This document shows, piece by piece, positions 50,212 through 59,633 of a DNA stretch of 64,000 nt. Made by a program: the position numbers and the translations under genes. The notes beneath the pieces were generated by a model. The model had not been told where the DNA came from, ran no database searches, and saw only the letters and a program-made list of their open reading frames with translations. How positions within the stretch are numbered: position 1 is the first letter of the stretch; every line of letters begins with the position of its first letter. Source of the stretch: Acinetobacter sp. WCHA55 (GTDB taxonomy: Bacteria; Pseudomonadota; Gammaproteobacteria; Pseudomonadales; Moraxellaceae); NCBI RefSeq assembly GCF_002165305.2, contig NZ_CP032286.1:2294001-2358000 (forward strand). The letters run 5' to 3'.

Positions 50212-50853
50212 ATGCAAATATTCGTGCAAAATCGCAAATTTAAAAAACGTATCAATTCATACTTGGTTTTGCTTGCACTATGCTTAAACCCCACTTGGGT
50301 TTTTGCAAAAACTGTGATGGTTTTAGGAGATAGCATTAGTGCAGGTTATGGCATAGAACCACAGCAAGCATGGGTAAATTTACTGCAAAAACGGTTAGAC
50401 CAACAGTATCCGAAACAGCACAAAGTGGTCAATGCCAGTGTGAGTGGTGAAACCACCAGTGGTGCTTTAGCCCGTTTACCTAAGCTGTTGCAAACGCATA
50501 AGCCAAATGTGGTGGTGATTGAGCTTGGCGGGAATGATGGACTGCGTGGTCAGCCCCCTCAAATGATTCAAAAAAATTTAGCGCAATTGATTCAACAGAG
50601 TCAAAAAGCCAATGCCACCGTGGTTGTTTTGGGGATGAAAATACCGCCAAACTATGGCACCGCCTATAGCAAGGCATTTGAAAATAATTACCAAGTGGTC
50701 AGTCAACAGTTCAAAGTGAAATTGCTGCCCTTTTTCTTAGAAGGTGTAGCTGGAAATAAAAGCCTGATGCAAAAAGATTTGGTCCATCCAAACACCAAAG
50801 CACAGCCTATTTTATTAAATTTAGCTTATCCCTATATAAAAGGCGCTTTATAA
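50212..50853 (+). CDS. tesA: Periplasmic GDSL esterase/lysophospholipase TesA
   Basis: A 213-residue SGNH hydrolase with a signal peptide (about 1-32, ending WVFA). The catalytic Ser41 is in VLGDSISAGYG, the Asn in GGNDGLRG, and the Asp-His pair in KDLVHPN. E. coli TesA hydrolyses lysophospholipids, acyl-CoA thioesters and aryl esters. It is divergent from ybbA-ybbP with almost no intergenic space. Confidence 0.94.
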   Translation: MQIFVQNRKFKKRINSYLVLLALCLNPTWVFAKTVMVLGDSISAGYGIEPQQAWVNLLQKRLDQQYPKQHKVVNASVSGETTSGALARLPKLLQTHKPNVVVIELGGNDGLRGQPPQMIQKNLAQLIQQSQKANATVVVLGMKIPPNYGTAYSKAFENNYQVVSQQFKVKLLPFFLEGVAGNKSLMQKDLVHPNTKAQPILLNLAYPYIKGAL

Positions 50854-50863
50854 AGCGCCTTTT
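50838..50863. terminator. tesA terminator, overlapping the stop codon
   Basis: AAAGGCGCTTTA/TAAAGCGCCTTT is a near-perfect palindrome that includes the tesA stop, with a short T-run after it. Confidence 0.8.
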
Positions 50864-50883
50864 ACTCTGATCCGCACATAGGA

Positions 50884-51498
50884 TCAGAAGTCAAAAAAAA
50901 CCACTTCACCACTTTCAAGTGAGTACTCAGCACCAACCACTTGTAACTTGCCTTTGGCAATCAAGCTTTCAAGCACAGCTGAGCCATGACGTAACTGATT
51001 GACAGAAGCAAAAACATTTGAACGCACTGCATGTTTAGACAGTTTGCATAAGTCATGTTTCAATTCGGTTTGCATCAAAGTTTCAACCGAAGGACGGACA
51101 CGGTTTACAATCGACATCAGGTTTGCAGAAGGCGGGCTATCTGGGTTCATCAAGGTGTCAATGGTAGCTTGAATCGCGCCACAGTGACTATGGCCAAGTA
51201 CCACAACTACTGCACAGTCATAACGCTCAGCCGCAAACTCAACACTGCCAACTTGCGACGGTGCAACCACGTTGCCTGCAACACGAATAACGAACAGATC
51301 ACCCAAACCTTGGTCAAACACCATTTCTGCAGGCACACGAGAATCAGAACATCCCAGTACAATGGCAAATGGATTTTGGTCTTCTGCCATCTCTGCTCGT
51401 TCTTGGTGAGACAATTGCTTATGGTGGGTTGTCTCACCCGCTACAAAACGTTGGTTACCTTGTTTTAGACGGCTTAAAGCTTCTTGAGCTGTTAGCAT
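50884..51498 (-). CDS. can: Beta-carbonic anhydrase
   Basis: A 204-residue zinc enzyme interconverting CO2 and bicarbonate. The zinc ligands are C50 in CSDSR, H103 and C106 in HSHCG, and D52 completes the site with R54. GGGAAAGGGA precedes ATG 51498; the frame is open 23 codons more, to 51567. It is transcribed alone. Confidence 0.94.
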   Translation of the reverse strand: MLTAQEALSRLKQGNQRFVAGETTHHKQLSHQERAEMAEDQNPFAIVLGCSDSRVPAEMVFDQGLGDLFVIRVAGNVVAPSQVGSVEFAAERYDCAVVVVLGHSHCGAIQATIDTLMNPDSPPSANLMSIVNRVRPSVETLMQTELKHDLCKLSKHAVRSNVFASVNQLRHGSAVLESLIAKGKLQVVGAEYSLESGEVVFFDF

Positions 51499-51807
51499 TC
51501 CCTTTCCCACTCGATTGTTATTAAGTTGGACTAGTTTAATCCCAGCGAAATTGATTGTCACTTGCAAAAAACATAGCGTCTTATTTTTTTGCTTAATTTT
51601 AAAGTTGCATTTTATACCAACAAAAACATTATACAGTTCACACTTTATTCAAATGACGCAAATCCTTTCAAATAAATAATTAATGACATTTGCATGAAAG
51701 CGATTAGAATCAAACAGACCTGTAAATAAACATAAAAACTATTCAAAATCAGAGCATTTTTATCTTATTCGGTCAGTTTTTCATTCATCTCCGTTTAAGG
51801 ATGAACC
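51499..51807. other. Divergent promoter region
   Basis: About 310 AT-rich bases between the carbonic anhydrase gene and the lipase-like gene. No gene or repeat is evident. Confidence 0.5.
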
Positions 51808-52839
51808 ATGATGATGCGCTCAAAATCCGTCTTGAAACAAAGTCTAAAGGCCAGTCTATTCGCTTTCGCCTTGTCATTTTCTTTCGCCAGTCATGCGGTG
51901 GAAAATGCCATCATCAAAGACAAACTCAGTTTACAAAGCTACCTTATACAAGAACGCGTCACCGCAGGCTTAAAATCCAAAACCCTTAAAGTCGATGACA
52001 TTGTTTGGAGCTATAATGAAGGCGGTTCAGTTGATAAACCGACTATTTTACTCATTCATGGTTTTGCTGGAAATCGGGACAATTGGAACCGTGTGGCACA
52101 GTTTCTAACGCCTTATTATCATGTAGTTATTCCCGACCTTCCGACCAATGGCGACACCAGAGTCCCTGATGATTTTGATATCTCTATGCCAAATGTCACA
52201 GAACGGCTCCGTCGTTTTGTTGAAGCCATTCATATACAAGATAAACTGAATGTTGCAGGACATTCGATTGGTGGTTCAATTGCAACACTATATGCGGCGC
52301 AATATCCTTTTGATACGCAAAGTTTATTTTTACTGAACAGTGCAGGCATTTATAAAAATGCTAACACCAACTATGCCAAAGACCCGCAATATTTAAAGCA
52401 CTTGATTGTGAGTAAACCGGGCGATTTAGATGACGTAATGCAACGTGTCATGCAAACCCCAATCAAAATGCCCTATTATTTAAAACGTGCCCAAGAAAAA
52501 CAGTTAATTACTCAGGCTGAAAAAAACAGTAAAGTGATTGATCAGTTAGTAACATTGAACCGAATATACACCACCGACTCTTTCGCCCGAGTGACTCGTA
52601 ATATTGAAGCGCCTACCCTCATTTTATGGGGAAAGCAGGACAAAATTATTAATGTTGAAGTGGCGAATGAACTCAAATCCTTATTGAAACGTGCTGAAGC
52701 TCCTGTCATCCTTAACAATGTTGGTCATATGCCACTTTTGGAAGCAGAACAGGCCGTTGCACAGCACTACCTACCTTTTCTTGCAAAAACCCAAAAGTTA
52801 AAAAACCCATTGGCTGATAAACTGATTCCACTAAATTAA
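51808..52839 (+). CDS. Exported alpha/beta-hydrolase, lipase-like
   Basis: A 343-residue exported hydrolase. The signal peptide ends ASFASHA near residue 30. The oxyanion segment is LLIHGFAGNRDNW (81-93), the nucleophile elbow G151-H-S153-I-G155-G, and the catalytic His is in NNVGHMPLLE. It resembles periplasmic monoacylglycerol-lipase-type enzymes. The next gene starts 15 bases later and is probably cotranscribed. Confidence 0.88.
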   Translation: MMMRSKSVLKQSLKASLFAFALSFSFASHAVENAIIKDKLSLQSYLIQERVTAGLKSKTLKVDDIVWSYNEGGSVDKPTILLIHGFAGNRDNWNRVAQFLTPYYHVVIPDLPTNGDTRVPDDFDISMPNVTERLRRFVEAIHIQDKLNVAGHSIGGSIATLYAAQYPFDTQSLFLLNSAGIYKNANTNYAKDPQYLKHLIVSKPGDLDDVMQRVMQTPIKMPYYLKRAQEKQLITQAEKNSKVIDQLVTLNRIYTTDSFARVTRNIEAPTLILWGKQDKIINVEVANELKSLLKRAEAPVILNNVGHMPLLEAEQAVAQHYLPFLAKTQKLKNPLADKLIPLN

Positions 52840-52854
52840 TTTTGTTGAGTACGT

Positions 52855-53856
52855 ATGCAGAAACACCCGATGATTGAGCAGCTCATTGAAGCTCATCTTA
52901 ATTTTTTAGATCATGAGTTTTCGCAAGCAAGTACCGTACAAAATGAATTCACCCTCTTTTATCACTGGTTTAGAAAACAAACTTTGCAGCAACTGTGGAG
53001 CTTTGAAGACATCAATGCGCTGTTGCAAAAACAAATCCTAGCCACACCTGCAACAGAACATCTGATTTCACAAATTGCAGAGCACATCAAGTTTGCTTTG
53101 ATTCACCCCATCAATGAATCAACAAAAATTGCCGATGTGATCCCAGTACTCACTATCGACAAAATTGCGCAGTATGTCGCGAGTAAAAGTGGGCATCGTC
53201 AGCGTCTGATTAAAACTGTGGTCAATAACCCAGCTTTTTCAGCCATGATTACTCAGCTCATTCAGCACTCAATTCAAGACTATTTAAGTAACTCCGTCAT
53301 GACCAAACGTGTGCCGGGTGTCTCTAGTTTTATGAAAATGGGCAAGTCGGTACTTGAAACCGTCACGGACTCAAATCTAAATGACACCATCGGTCATTAT
53401 TTGCAAAAGAACATCTTAAAACTCAGTCAAATGAGCGAACAAGTGTTAAATCAAAATTTTAATGATGAAAAGCTGTATCATTTTCAAGCCAATCTTTGGC
53501 ATAAAATCAAAGACATGCCTTTATCAGTTTTAAAAAATTATGTAGAAGTGCAAGACTTGCCTCAAACCGTAGCTATGGGTCACGAAATTTGGGAACATAT
53601 ACGTCAAACTAACTATCTGCAGCAACAGGTACATGATGGTGTTTATGCTTGGTACATTCGCAACCAAGAACGTCCTTTTGATTTACTCTTACGTGACTTA
53701 AATATTGACGAAGCTTTAATTCAAAATGAACTTCAAAATTTGTTGGATCCTATTATTCAAGAGCTTATCCAATCACATTACTTGCGCGATCGAGCACGTT
53801 ATTATTTAGAACAATTTTATTATTCTGATCAAGCACAGAATATTTTAAATCCTTAA
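52855..53856 (+). CDS. Conserved hypothetical helical protein, partner of the lipase gene
   Basis: A 333-residue, mostly helical, soluble protein without signal peptide or obvious motif. It starts MQKHPMIEQLIEAHLNFLDHEF and shows regular amphipathic helices and Gln-rich stretches (LLQKQILATP, LQQQVHDGVYAW). I know no function. Tight linkage to the upstream exported hydrolase suggests a shared operon, but it does not look like a lipase foldase because no membrane anchor is present. Confidence 0.6.
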   Translation: MQKHPMIEQLIEAHLNFLDHEFSQASTVQNEFTLFYHWFRKQTLQQLWSFEDINALLQKQILATPATEHLISQIAEHIKFALIHPINESTKIADVIPVLTIDKIAQYVASKSGHRQRLIKTVVNNPAFSAMITQLIQHSIQDYLSNSVMTKRVPGVSSFMKMGKSVLETVTDSNLNDTIGHYLQKNILKLSQMSEQVLNQNFNDEKLYHFQANLWHKIKDMPLSVLKNYVEVQDLPQTVAMGHEIWEHIRQTNYLQQQVHDGVYAWYIRNQERPFDLLLRDLNIDEALIQNELQNLLDPIIQELIQSHYLRDRARYYLEQFYYSDQAQNILNP

Positions 53857-53890
53857 ATTAAAAGACCCGCTTATTCAGCGGGTCTTTTAA
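53857..53890 (+). terminator. Terminator of the lipase operon
   Basis: AAAAGACCCGC/GCGGGTCTTTT around TTATTCA, with T-runs on both sides; it also serves the converging receptor gene. Confidence 0.9.
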
Positions 53891-53911
53891 TTTAATTTTT
53901 ATTTCTATGTA

Positions 53912-55972
53912 TTAAAAATTAGCAACAAAACTTACACCGTAACGACGACCATCTAAAGTTTGTTCACCATCAGCATTCTGTGCAGTTTCATCTAACACAT
54001 TATAAACACCAAATTTACCTTTCAAGTTTGGTGCAAACTTATAGTTAAAACCAACATCGAGGAAGTTATATCCCGGAATTGGCTCAGACATACTTGAACG
54101 ACCTAAATACGGCGTAGTTTCTCCGCGCACATGTAATCGACTCCAAATATTCAAAGCATCTGTTAAGTCATGATCTACTGTTACATTAAATACATGTTCA
54201 GGCATTCCATTTAAAGGCTGCCCTTTAAATTGACCTGATTTAATTTCTGTATCTGTGAACGTATAATTTGCAGTTAAGGTTGTATATTCAGCTAATTTGG
54301 CATCAAATGTCACCTCTACACCACGTAACTCAGCTTTACCAATGTTTTCACGTGTGCTGATAAATGCAAATGGAATACCATTTTCAGAACACTTCCACGT
54401 TGAAACATCATTACGGTTGTAGTCAGCATTACCCGTTGAATCACATTCCCGAATTTCTTCAATTCGATCTTTAAACTGAGTTACATAACCTGTGATAGAG
54501 GTATTAACGTGATCATTGTTCCAGTAAAAACCTAACTCTGAAGTAACAGTTGACTCTGGCTCTAGGTCTGGATTTGCTTTAATAATTCCTCGACCCGTTG
54601 TTGTTGGAGAACCACTTCCTCCTGTCACACTATAGAAGCCGTCCGTCACAGAACGAATATCTGGTTGTTTATAACCTGTAGAAACCCCACCCTTCACTGT
54701 GAATTGGTCAGTAAAGTTATAAACACCATAAATTCGCGGAGAAATATTTCCTTGATATAGTTCGTCGTAGTCATAACGCGCTCCCAGCGTTAAGTTAAAA
54801 CGATCTGTTAAACTCCATGTGTCCTCTAAGAATGCAGCAGCGGACCAGCGTGTCAACTCATCAAACTCTGGAACCAATGGATTGCGGTTTGTTGCTCGAT
54901 CTAACAAACTTTCATCTTTATAATAACCACCAAAAGCCAGTGTATGATTACCTAACAACCAGTTCCACTGTGTATTTGCAGTCCATGTTTCTAAATCAAT
55001 CCCCTTTGTTCCCACGACTGTATTTTCACGATCTGGGTTTTTAGAATTTTCGTATTGAATATAAGATTTACTATCCAAATTATCGGTATATCGACCATTA
55101 TGCGTTAACGCATAAACACTACGTATATTTCGACTTGCAGAGTCTGTACCTGTGGCTGCAACCGTTTTACCTGCCGTTGCCTCAGACTCTTGTGTGAAGA
55201 AGTTTGCCTCTACGGCTAAATCGTGTTGATCATTAAACACATAAGTTAAACGTGAATTTAAACTTTCCGTTGTATGGCCTGTAAAGCCACCTAAATAAGA
55301 GTCTTCTTTTCTCTCTAAACGATTTAGACCTAACTGCAAGCCAACTTTATCTTGAATAATTGGCCCTGCTAAATAAACAGAACCATTACGAATGTCTCCA
55401 GAATTATTTTTATCTTGAATAGTTGTGCCTAACTCAACATTCCCAGTCCAAACATCCGTCACTTTTTTGGTAATAATATTAATTACGCCACCCATTGCAT
55501 CAGAACCATACAATGTAGATGCTGGACCACGAATAATTTCAATTCGTTCAATGGATGCAACTGGAGGAAGAATATTTTTCTCCATACCGTAGTCATCACC
55601 ATTTGGGTTAACATCTTTAGAATATTGACGCTTTCCATCAACCAAGAACAAGGTGTAATTCGAAGACATTCCTCGAATACTAACTGTTTGACTTGCATTT
55701 TCCCCCGTAATGACAACACCCGGAACACTTCTCAAGACATCTGTAATATCGTTATATTCACGTTTATCTAATTCTTCACGGTTAATGACAGTAATTGATG
55801 CTGGTGCTTTTGAAACATCTTGCTCATAACCCGTTGCCGATACAACAATCGTTTGTAATTGTGTTGCTTCTTTCTCTTTTGTGGTTTCCACAACGTCATT
55901 CGCCATCGCAAATGAACTCATTGCCCCTACAACAGCCAAAGCTAAAGTTGATCTCGTCAGATTTTTACCCAT
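53912..55972 (-). CDS. TonB-dependent siderophore/colicin-type receptor
   Basis: A 686-residue outer-membrane receptor importing an iron-siderophore or similar ligand. The signal peptide is MGKNLTRSTLALAVVGAMSSFAMA, the TonB box region TIVVSATG (41-48), then the plug (SITVINREELDKREYNDITDVLRSVPGVVI, IEIIRGPASTLYGSDAMGGVINIITKK) and a 22-strand barrel ending FVANF. It is of the CirA/FepA group; the ligand is unknown. A Fur-box-like sequence sits about 90 bases upstream. ATG 55972 was preferred over the longer frame to 56053. Confidence 0.93.
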   Translation of the reverse strand: MGKNLTRSTLALAVVGAMSSFAMANDVVETTKEKEATQLQTIVVSATGYEQDVSKAPASITVINREELDKREYNDITDVLRSVPGVVITGENASQTVSIRGMSSNYTLFLVDGKRQYSKDVNPNGDDYGMEKNILPPVASIERIEIIRGPASTLYGSDAMGGVINIITKKVTDVWTGNVELGTTIQDKNNSGDIRNGSVYLAGPIIQDKVGLQLGLNRLERKEDSYLGGFTGHTTESLNSRLTYVFNDQHDLAVEANFFTQESEATAGKTVAATGTDSASRNIRSVYALTHNGRYTDNLDSKSYIQYENSKNPDRENTVVGTKGIDLETWTANTQWNWLLGNHTLAFGGYYKDESLLDRATNRNPLVPEFDELTRWSAAAFLEDTWSLTDRFNLTLGARYDYDELYQGNISPRIYGVYNFTDQFTVKGGVSTGYKQPDIRSVTDGFYSVTGGSGSPTTTGRGIIKANPDLEPESTVTSELGFYWNNDHVNTSITGYVTQFKDRIEEIRECDSTGNADYNRNDVSTWKCSENGIPFAFISTRENIGKAELRGVEVTFDAKLAEYTTLTANYTFTDTEIKSGQFKGQPLNGMPEHVFNVTVDHDLTDALNIWSRLHVRGETTPYLGRSSMSEPIPGYNFLDVGFNYKFAPNLKGKFGVYNVLDETAQNADGEQTLDGRRYGVSFVANF

Positions 55973-56059
55973 AACGCATACACCCAAATACAAAAGAAGG
56001 AGAGATTGTGTAAATTTCGTAGGGTATCTTAACAAATGATAAACATATTGCAATAAATA

Positions 56060-56076
56060 TTGATAACTATTCTCAA
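56060..56076. promoter_or_regulatory. Fur-box-like operator upstream of the receptor gene
   Basis: TTGATAACTATTCTCAA is an imperfect dyad close to the GATAATGATAATCATTATC-type consensus. It lies about 88 bases before the receptor start, where iron-responsive repression would be expected. Confidence 0.6.
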
Positions 56077-56100
56077 TTACATTTTACCTTTGGATAAAAT

Positions 56101-56128
56101 ATAACCCCCTAATTTAAGGAGGTTATTT
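56101..56128 (-). terminator. nfuA terminator
   Basis: On the minus strand AACCTCCT pairs with AGGGGGTT (one U-G wobble) around TAAATT. It lies about 20 bases past nfuA. Confidence 0.7.
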
Positions 56129-56146
56129 GGTAAAATGGTTTAAAAA

Positions 56147-56785
56147 TTATTTGAAGTATGCGCCTTCTGCCTGCGTATGATCCGTCTGGTCAATGACACG
56201 ACGTAACTCAGGAATGTGTTGTTGCAGAGTCGTTTCAACACCTTGTTTCAAGGTAACATCAATTGCTGAGCAACCTTGGCAACCACCACCAAATTTCAAT
56301 ACAGCCGTTAAACCATGCTCCTCATCCTCAATAACTTCAACCAATGCACAGTTACCGCCATGACCAGCTAGACCTGGGTTAATTTCAGACTGAAGAATAT
56401 ATGTAATACGCTCTTCAATCGATGCATCAGGGCCGACACGTGGCACTTTCGAATTCGGTGCGCGGAATGTCAATTGCCCGCCAAAACGGTCTTTATTGTA
56501 ATCAATCACCGCATCCAACAAATATGGAATAGACGGTGTGTCGATATATGCAGGAAAGTCCGGATAATCTTGACGATAATCAGTTGGAATTACTTCTTCA
56601 GGCGCGCTATATGCCATACAACATTCAGCACGTGGTGTACCCGGATTTTCAACAAATACACGTACAGCAATGCCTGGTGTATTTTGTTTTTCTAGTAAAT
56701 CACGTAAATACTCTTGTGCAGTTGGAGTAATCAATAAGTTTGGAATTTCCTCTGCAACTGCAGTGCTGCTGTTCTCAGTCGACAT
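56147..56785 (-). CDS. nfuA: Fe/S biogenesis protein NfuA
   Basis: A 212-residue carrier delivering 4Fe-4S clusters to apoproteins. An N-terminal degenerate A-type domain (ITPTAQEYLRDLLEKQ) precedes the Nfu domain with the cluster-binding C169-Q-G-C172 in FGGGCQGCSAIDVTL. ATG 56785 (MSTENSS) has GAGGAA upstream at good spacing; the ATG at 56794 lies too close to that site. Confidence 0.95.
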   Translation of the reverse strand: MSTENSSTAVAEEIPNLLITPTAQEYLRDLLEKQNTPGIAVRVFVENPGTPRAECCMAYSAPEEVIPTDYRQDYPDFPAYIDTPSIPYLLDAVIDYNKDRFGGQLTFRAPNSKVPRVGPDASIEERITYILQSEINPGLAGHGGNCALVEVIEDEEHGLTAVLKFGGGCQGCSAIDVTLKQGVETTLQQHIPELRRVIDQTDHTQAEGAYFK

Positions 56786-56927
56786 AACAATCATTTCCTC
56801 AAGCTGAAGTTGCTATTTTAACTGAAGATGTGGGGTAATGAAAAAAAATCAACCAAAATTGTCGGATTTATTGTGAAAGTTCATCTTTTCGCTCAATTTA
56901 ATGGCATTATGACCACACGATAGTTAT

Positions 56928-57563
56928 ATGCAGAACATCTCAGAAATGTTGGATTTACCTTTTAATCATACAGTTACGATCATTATTATTACTGTCATTA
57001 TTTCTATGGTGGCATTTTCAAATCAGAATGTTATGAATCGTCTGATTTTCTGGCCTCCTGCGATGCAACGCGGACAATACGATCGTTTCATTACACATGG
57101 CTTTATTCATGCCGATGGTATGCATCTCCTGTTCAATATGTTCACCTTGTTTTTCTTTGGCAGCATTATTGAAAGTTTTTACCGCCAATATTTCTATGAT
57201 TTAGGCTTTGTTTTATTTTATTTGGGTGGTTTAATTTTTGCCATTTTACCAAGTTATTTAAAACATAAAAATGATGTGCGCTGGGCAAGCCTTGGGGCAT
57301 CTGGTGCAGTCTCTGCAGTATTGTTCGCGTATGTGCTGTTTGAACCTTGGAAGCTGATTTTTGTATTTTTTATTCCAGTACCTGCAATTATTTTTGCTGT
57401 GCTCTATGTGGCTTATAGCATCTGGTCAGGTAAAAAAGGAAACTCCAACATCAACCATAGTGCCCACCTTTGGGGAGCTGCTTATGGGGTTCTTATGACC
57501 TTAATTTTAGAGCCACGTCTTATCCCACATTTTCTGAGCAAATTAACGCAGTTACCCATTTAA
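56928..57563 (+). CDS. Rhomboid-family intramembrane serine protease
   Basis: A 211-residue, six-helix rhomboid. The dyad is S125 in LGASGAVSA and H180 in SAHLWGA, with the conserved H66 and N70 in MHLLFNMFTLFFFG. It is shorter than the rhomboid at 46135 and only distantly related, so the two are not recent duplicates. It is divergent from nfuA. Confidence 0.93.
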   Translation: MQNISEMLDLPFNHTVTIIIITVIISMVAFSNQNVMNRLIFWPPAMQRGQYDRFITHGFIHADGMHLLFNMFTLFFFGSIIESFYRQYFYDLGFVLFYLGGLIFAILPSYLKHKNDVRWASLGASGAVSAVLFAYVLFEPWKLIFVFFIPVPAIIFAVLYVAYSIWSGKKGNSNINHSAHLWGAAYGVLMTLILEPRLIPHFLSKLTQLPI

Positions 57564-57681
57564 TTATATCGTTCATTTCCACGATGATTGCAAGTGGCAG
57601 AGCCATTACAATTTTTCACAATAAAATCAAGTCATGATTTTTACAATAAACTCATGATTATAAAAACTGAAGGAAATTCCC

Positions 57682-57849
57682 ATGAAAATAATGTCAATCT
57701 TAGCAACACTGATGGTTAGCTTGAGTTTAACAGCCTGCGCTGTACACACACGTGAGGGGAGTATTGTTGTTGATCCACATGGTTCTTATTACCCCGATGG
57801 TCATGGAGACTTTTGCCCACCTGGTCAAGCTAAAAAAGGCCGTTGCTAA
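57682..57849 (+). CDS. Very small lipoprotein, 55 residues
   Basis: A short gene with a clear signal and lipobox: MKIMSILATLMVSLSLTAC (lipidated Cys19), then a polar mature part with VDPHGSYYPDGHGDFCPPGQ and a Lys-rich end. GAAGGAAA lies before ATG 57682, and a terminator starts six bases after the stop. It is shorter than a typical ORF cutoff. The HGxYYPxGxxxxCPPGQ stretch looks conserved in shape. I know no function. Confidence 0.75.
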   Translation: MKIMSILATLMVSLSLTACAVHTREGSIVVDPHGSYYPDGHGDFCPPGQAKKGRC

Positions 57850-57854
57850 AATTG

Positions 57855-57882
57855 AAAAGCCTTCAAGATGAAGGCTTTTTTA
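57855..57882 (+). terminator. Terminator of the small lipoprotein gene
   Basis: AAAAGCCTTC/GAAGGCTTTT around AAGAT, with a T-run. Confidence 0.88.
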
Positions 57883-57994
57883 TTGGCACATACTTTTACA
57901 CAAATTTGGTAGCAAATGCCAAGTGACATTTCAATTTGGCATAGATAATGTATACAACTGTATATAAATAGCAAATGCCAGTGAGATTTCTTGC

Positions 57995-59542
57995 ATGTCC
58001 ACACCCCTAGACGGTCTACAATTCCCCATTAACCCTCAAACCCAAAAAACCAGTACTTCACATACGGGGAAAGCGATTATTGCCGAAGCCCTAGCCAATG
58101 TTGATCATCAAAGTGCTGTTGAGTTACTGGCAGAGCAAAACTGGCGTAAACAATATCCTCGATATTTTAAGTCATTGGTTGAATTCGGTATTGCCAATCA
58201 AACAGCTCCAATTCAAATTGCGCAAGATGGTTTAAATAAAACCCACAATGTTTTTGAGTTCTATCGTGACAATCAAAAATATCTTGTTAAAGATGTAATG
58301 TCGCTTGAAACAACACCCTTGCATACTATTAAACTCAAAGGCGAAAGCACTGCTCTGCCTGAGTGGTCAGTGCCTTATAAAGGCCAACAACTCAAAGGTC
58401 AGGCCTTACTAGACCAAATCCAAACATGGTTAAATGCAGGCGTGATCGAACCCAGCCATGCTGAAGCATTGGTTGCCTGTGTTGAACACCCTGAATGGTT
58501 TGATTTATCTGATCGGACCATGGTGCTCTTTGGTGCTGCCTCAGAAGCAGGTCCACTCACCTGGTTAGCGCAATGGAAAGCCAATATCGTAGCGGTAGAT
58601 CTACCCAATCCACGCGTATGGGGCAAAATTTTAGACACCATTCAACATGGCAATGCCACCTTATATGCTCCATCTGTTGAAGCATTGAATGCCGATACGC
58701 CTGTTTCAGTGTTAAGGGAAAAGCTTGGTGCTAACCTTTTAACTCAGACGCCTGAAATTGCACAATGGCTTGCGCAAAATCCACATCAACTAGATTTGGC
58801 AGCAATTGCATATCTAGACGGTGAAAAGCATGTCCGTGTTTCCGTCGCGATGGATGTGATTATGCAATATGTCAGCGAACAAAAAGCAGATACCAGTTTG
58901 ATGTATATGTGTACACCAACCGATGTCTACGCAGTCCCAGAAGAGGTCATTACAGCATCTGAGCAAAAGTTCAGTGGACGCTCTAAAACCCAACAGATGG
59001 TCAGTAAAAGTATTTCAACCCTTAGCGGGCAACTGTTTTTTAAGAAAAACTTACATGATCTCGTCGAGTCGGATAATAACAAGTCTTATGGCATCACCGA
59101 CTGTTTAGTGATTGAACAAGGGCCTAACTATGCGTTGGCTAAACGTATTCAGCAATGGCGTGCAACGCTTGCTCGCTCACAAGGCCAGCGTGTCAGCATC
59201 AACATTGCACCATCAACCACCACACACTCAGTCACTAAAAACCCCCTGCTCAAAGCCGCATTTAATGGCGCTAGCTTGTTTGATGTTGAAGCCTTTAAGC
59301 CTGAAACCACCAATGCCATCATGGCGGCTTTATGGATACATGACTTGCGTAATCCTGAGTCTGTAGCCAATCCAGAAGTCAATATTGAACATCCTTTAGA
59401 GCTCATGATGCATGGTGCCAATCACGGTGGCCTATGGCGTGTAGCCTACTTGGCTCGGACCGCACTACCCTTTGCTGCACTCTATGGCTTTGCAGCAGAT
59501 AAACTGCCTCTAGACAAGGTCTGGGCGAAGTTCAAAAAATAA
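57995..59542 (+). CDS. Uncharacterised protein with a Rossmann-like core, 515 residues
   Basis: No signal peptide or membrane helix. A central nucleotide-fold-like segment reads RTMVLFGAASEAGPLTWLAQW (174-194; G180 to G186) followed by VAVDLPNPRVWG (199-210), like the first two beta strands of a Rossmann fold. A second conserved-looking stretch holds YMCTPTDVYAVPEEV, and the C-terminus has HPLELMMHGANHGGLWRVAYLAR. No catalytic motif that I can name is present. It is transcribed alone with its own terminator, so no partner helps. A role binding NAD(P) or a similar cofactor is a guess. Confidence 0.6.
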   Translation: MSTPLDGLQFPINPQTQKTSTSHTGKAIIAEALANVDHQSAVELLAEQNWRKQYPRYFKSLVEFGIANQTAPIQIAQDGLNKTHNVFEFYRDNQKYLVKDVMSLETTPLHTIKLKGESTALPEWSVPYKGQQLKGQALLDQIQTWLNAGVIEPSHAEALVACVEHPEWFDLSDRTMVLFGAASEAGPLTWLAQWKANIVAVDLPNPRVWGKILDTIQHGNATLYAPSVEALNADTPVSVLREKLGANLLTQTPEIAQWLAQNPHQLDLAAIAYLDGEKHVRVSVAMDVIMQYVSEQKADTSLMYMCTPTDVYAVPEEVITASEQKFSGRSKTQQMVSKSISTLSGQLFFKKNLHDLVESDNNKSYGITDCLVIEQGPNYALAKRIQQWRATLARSQGQRVSINIAPSTTTHSVTKNPLLKAAFNGASLFDVEAFKPETTNAIMAALWIHDLRNPESVANPEVNIEHPLELMMHGANHGGLWRVAYLARTALPFAALYGFAADKLPLDKVWAKFKK

Positions 59543-59578
59543 AATATGAATAGCATCACGCATAAAATACAGTGCTAA

Positions 59579-59611
59579 AAAAAAACGCTACTCAAAGTAG
59601 CGTTTTTTTTA
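59579..59611. terminator. Bidirectional terminator
   Basis: AAAAAACGCTACT/AGTAGCGTTTTTT around CAA, shared by two converging genes. Confidence 0.92.
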
Positions 59612-59633
59612 TCATTCGGTTTCACCAATCAGA

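Noticed and set aside
46135..57563. Two rhomboid genes as a recent duplication
   Set aside because: They share only the catalytic motifs and overall fold; length and sequence differ throughout.
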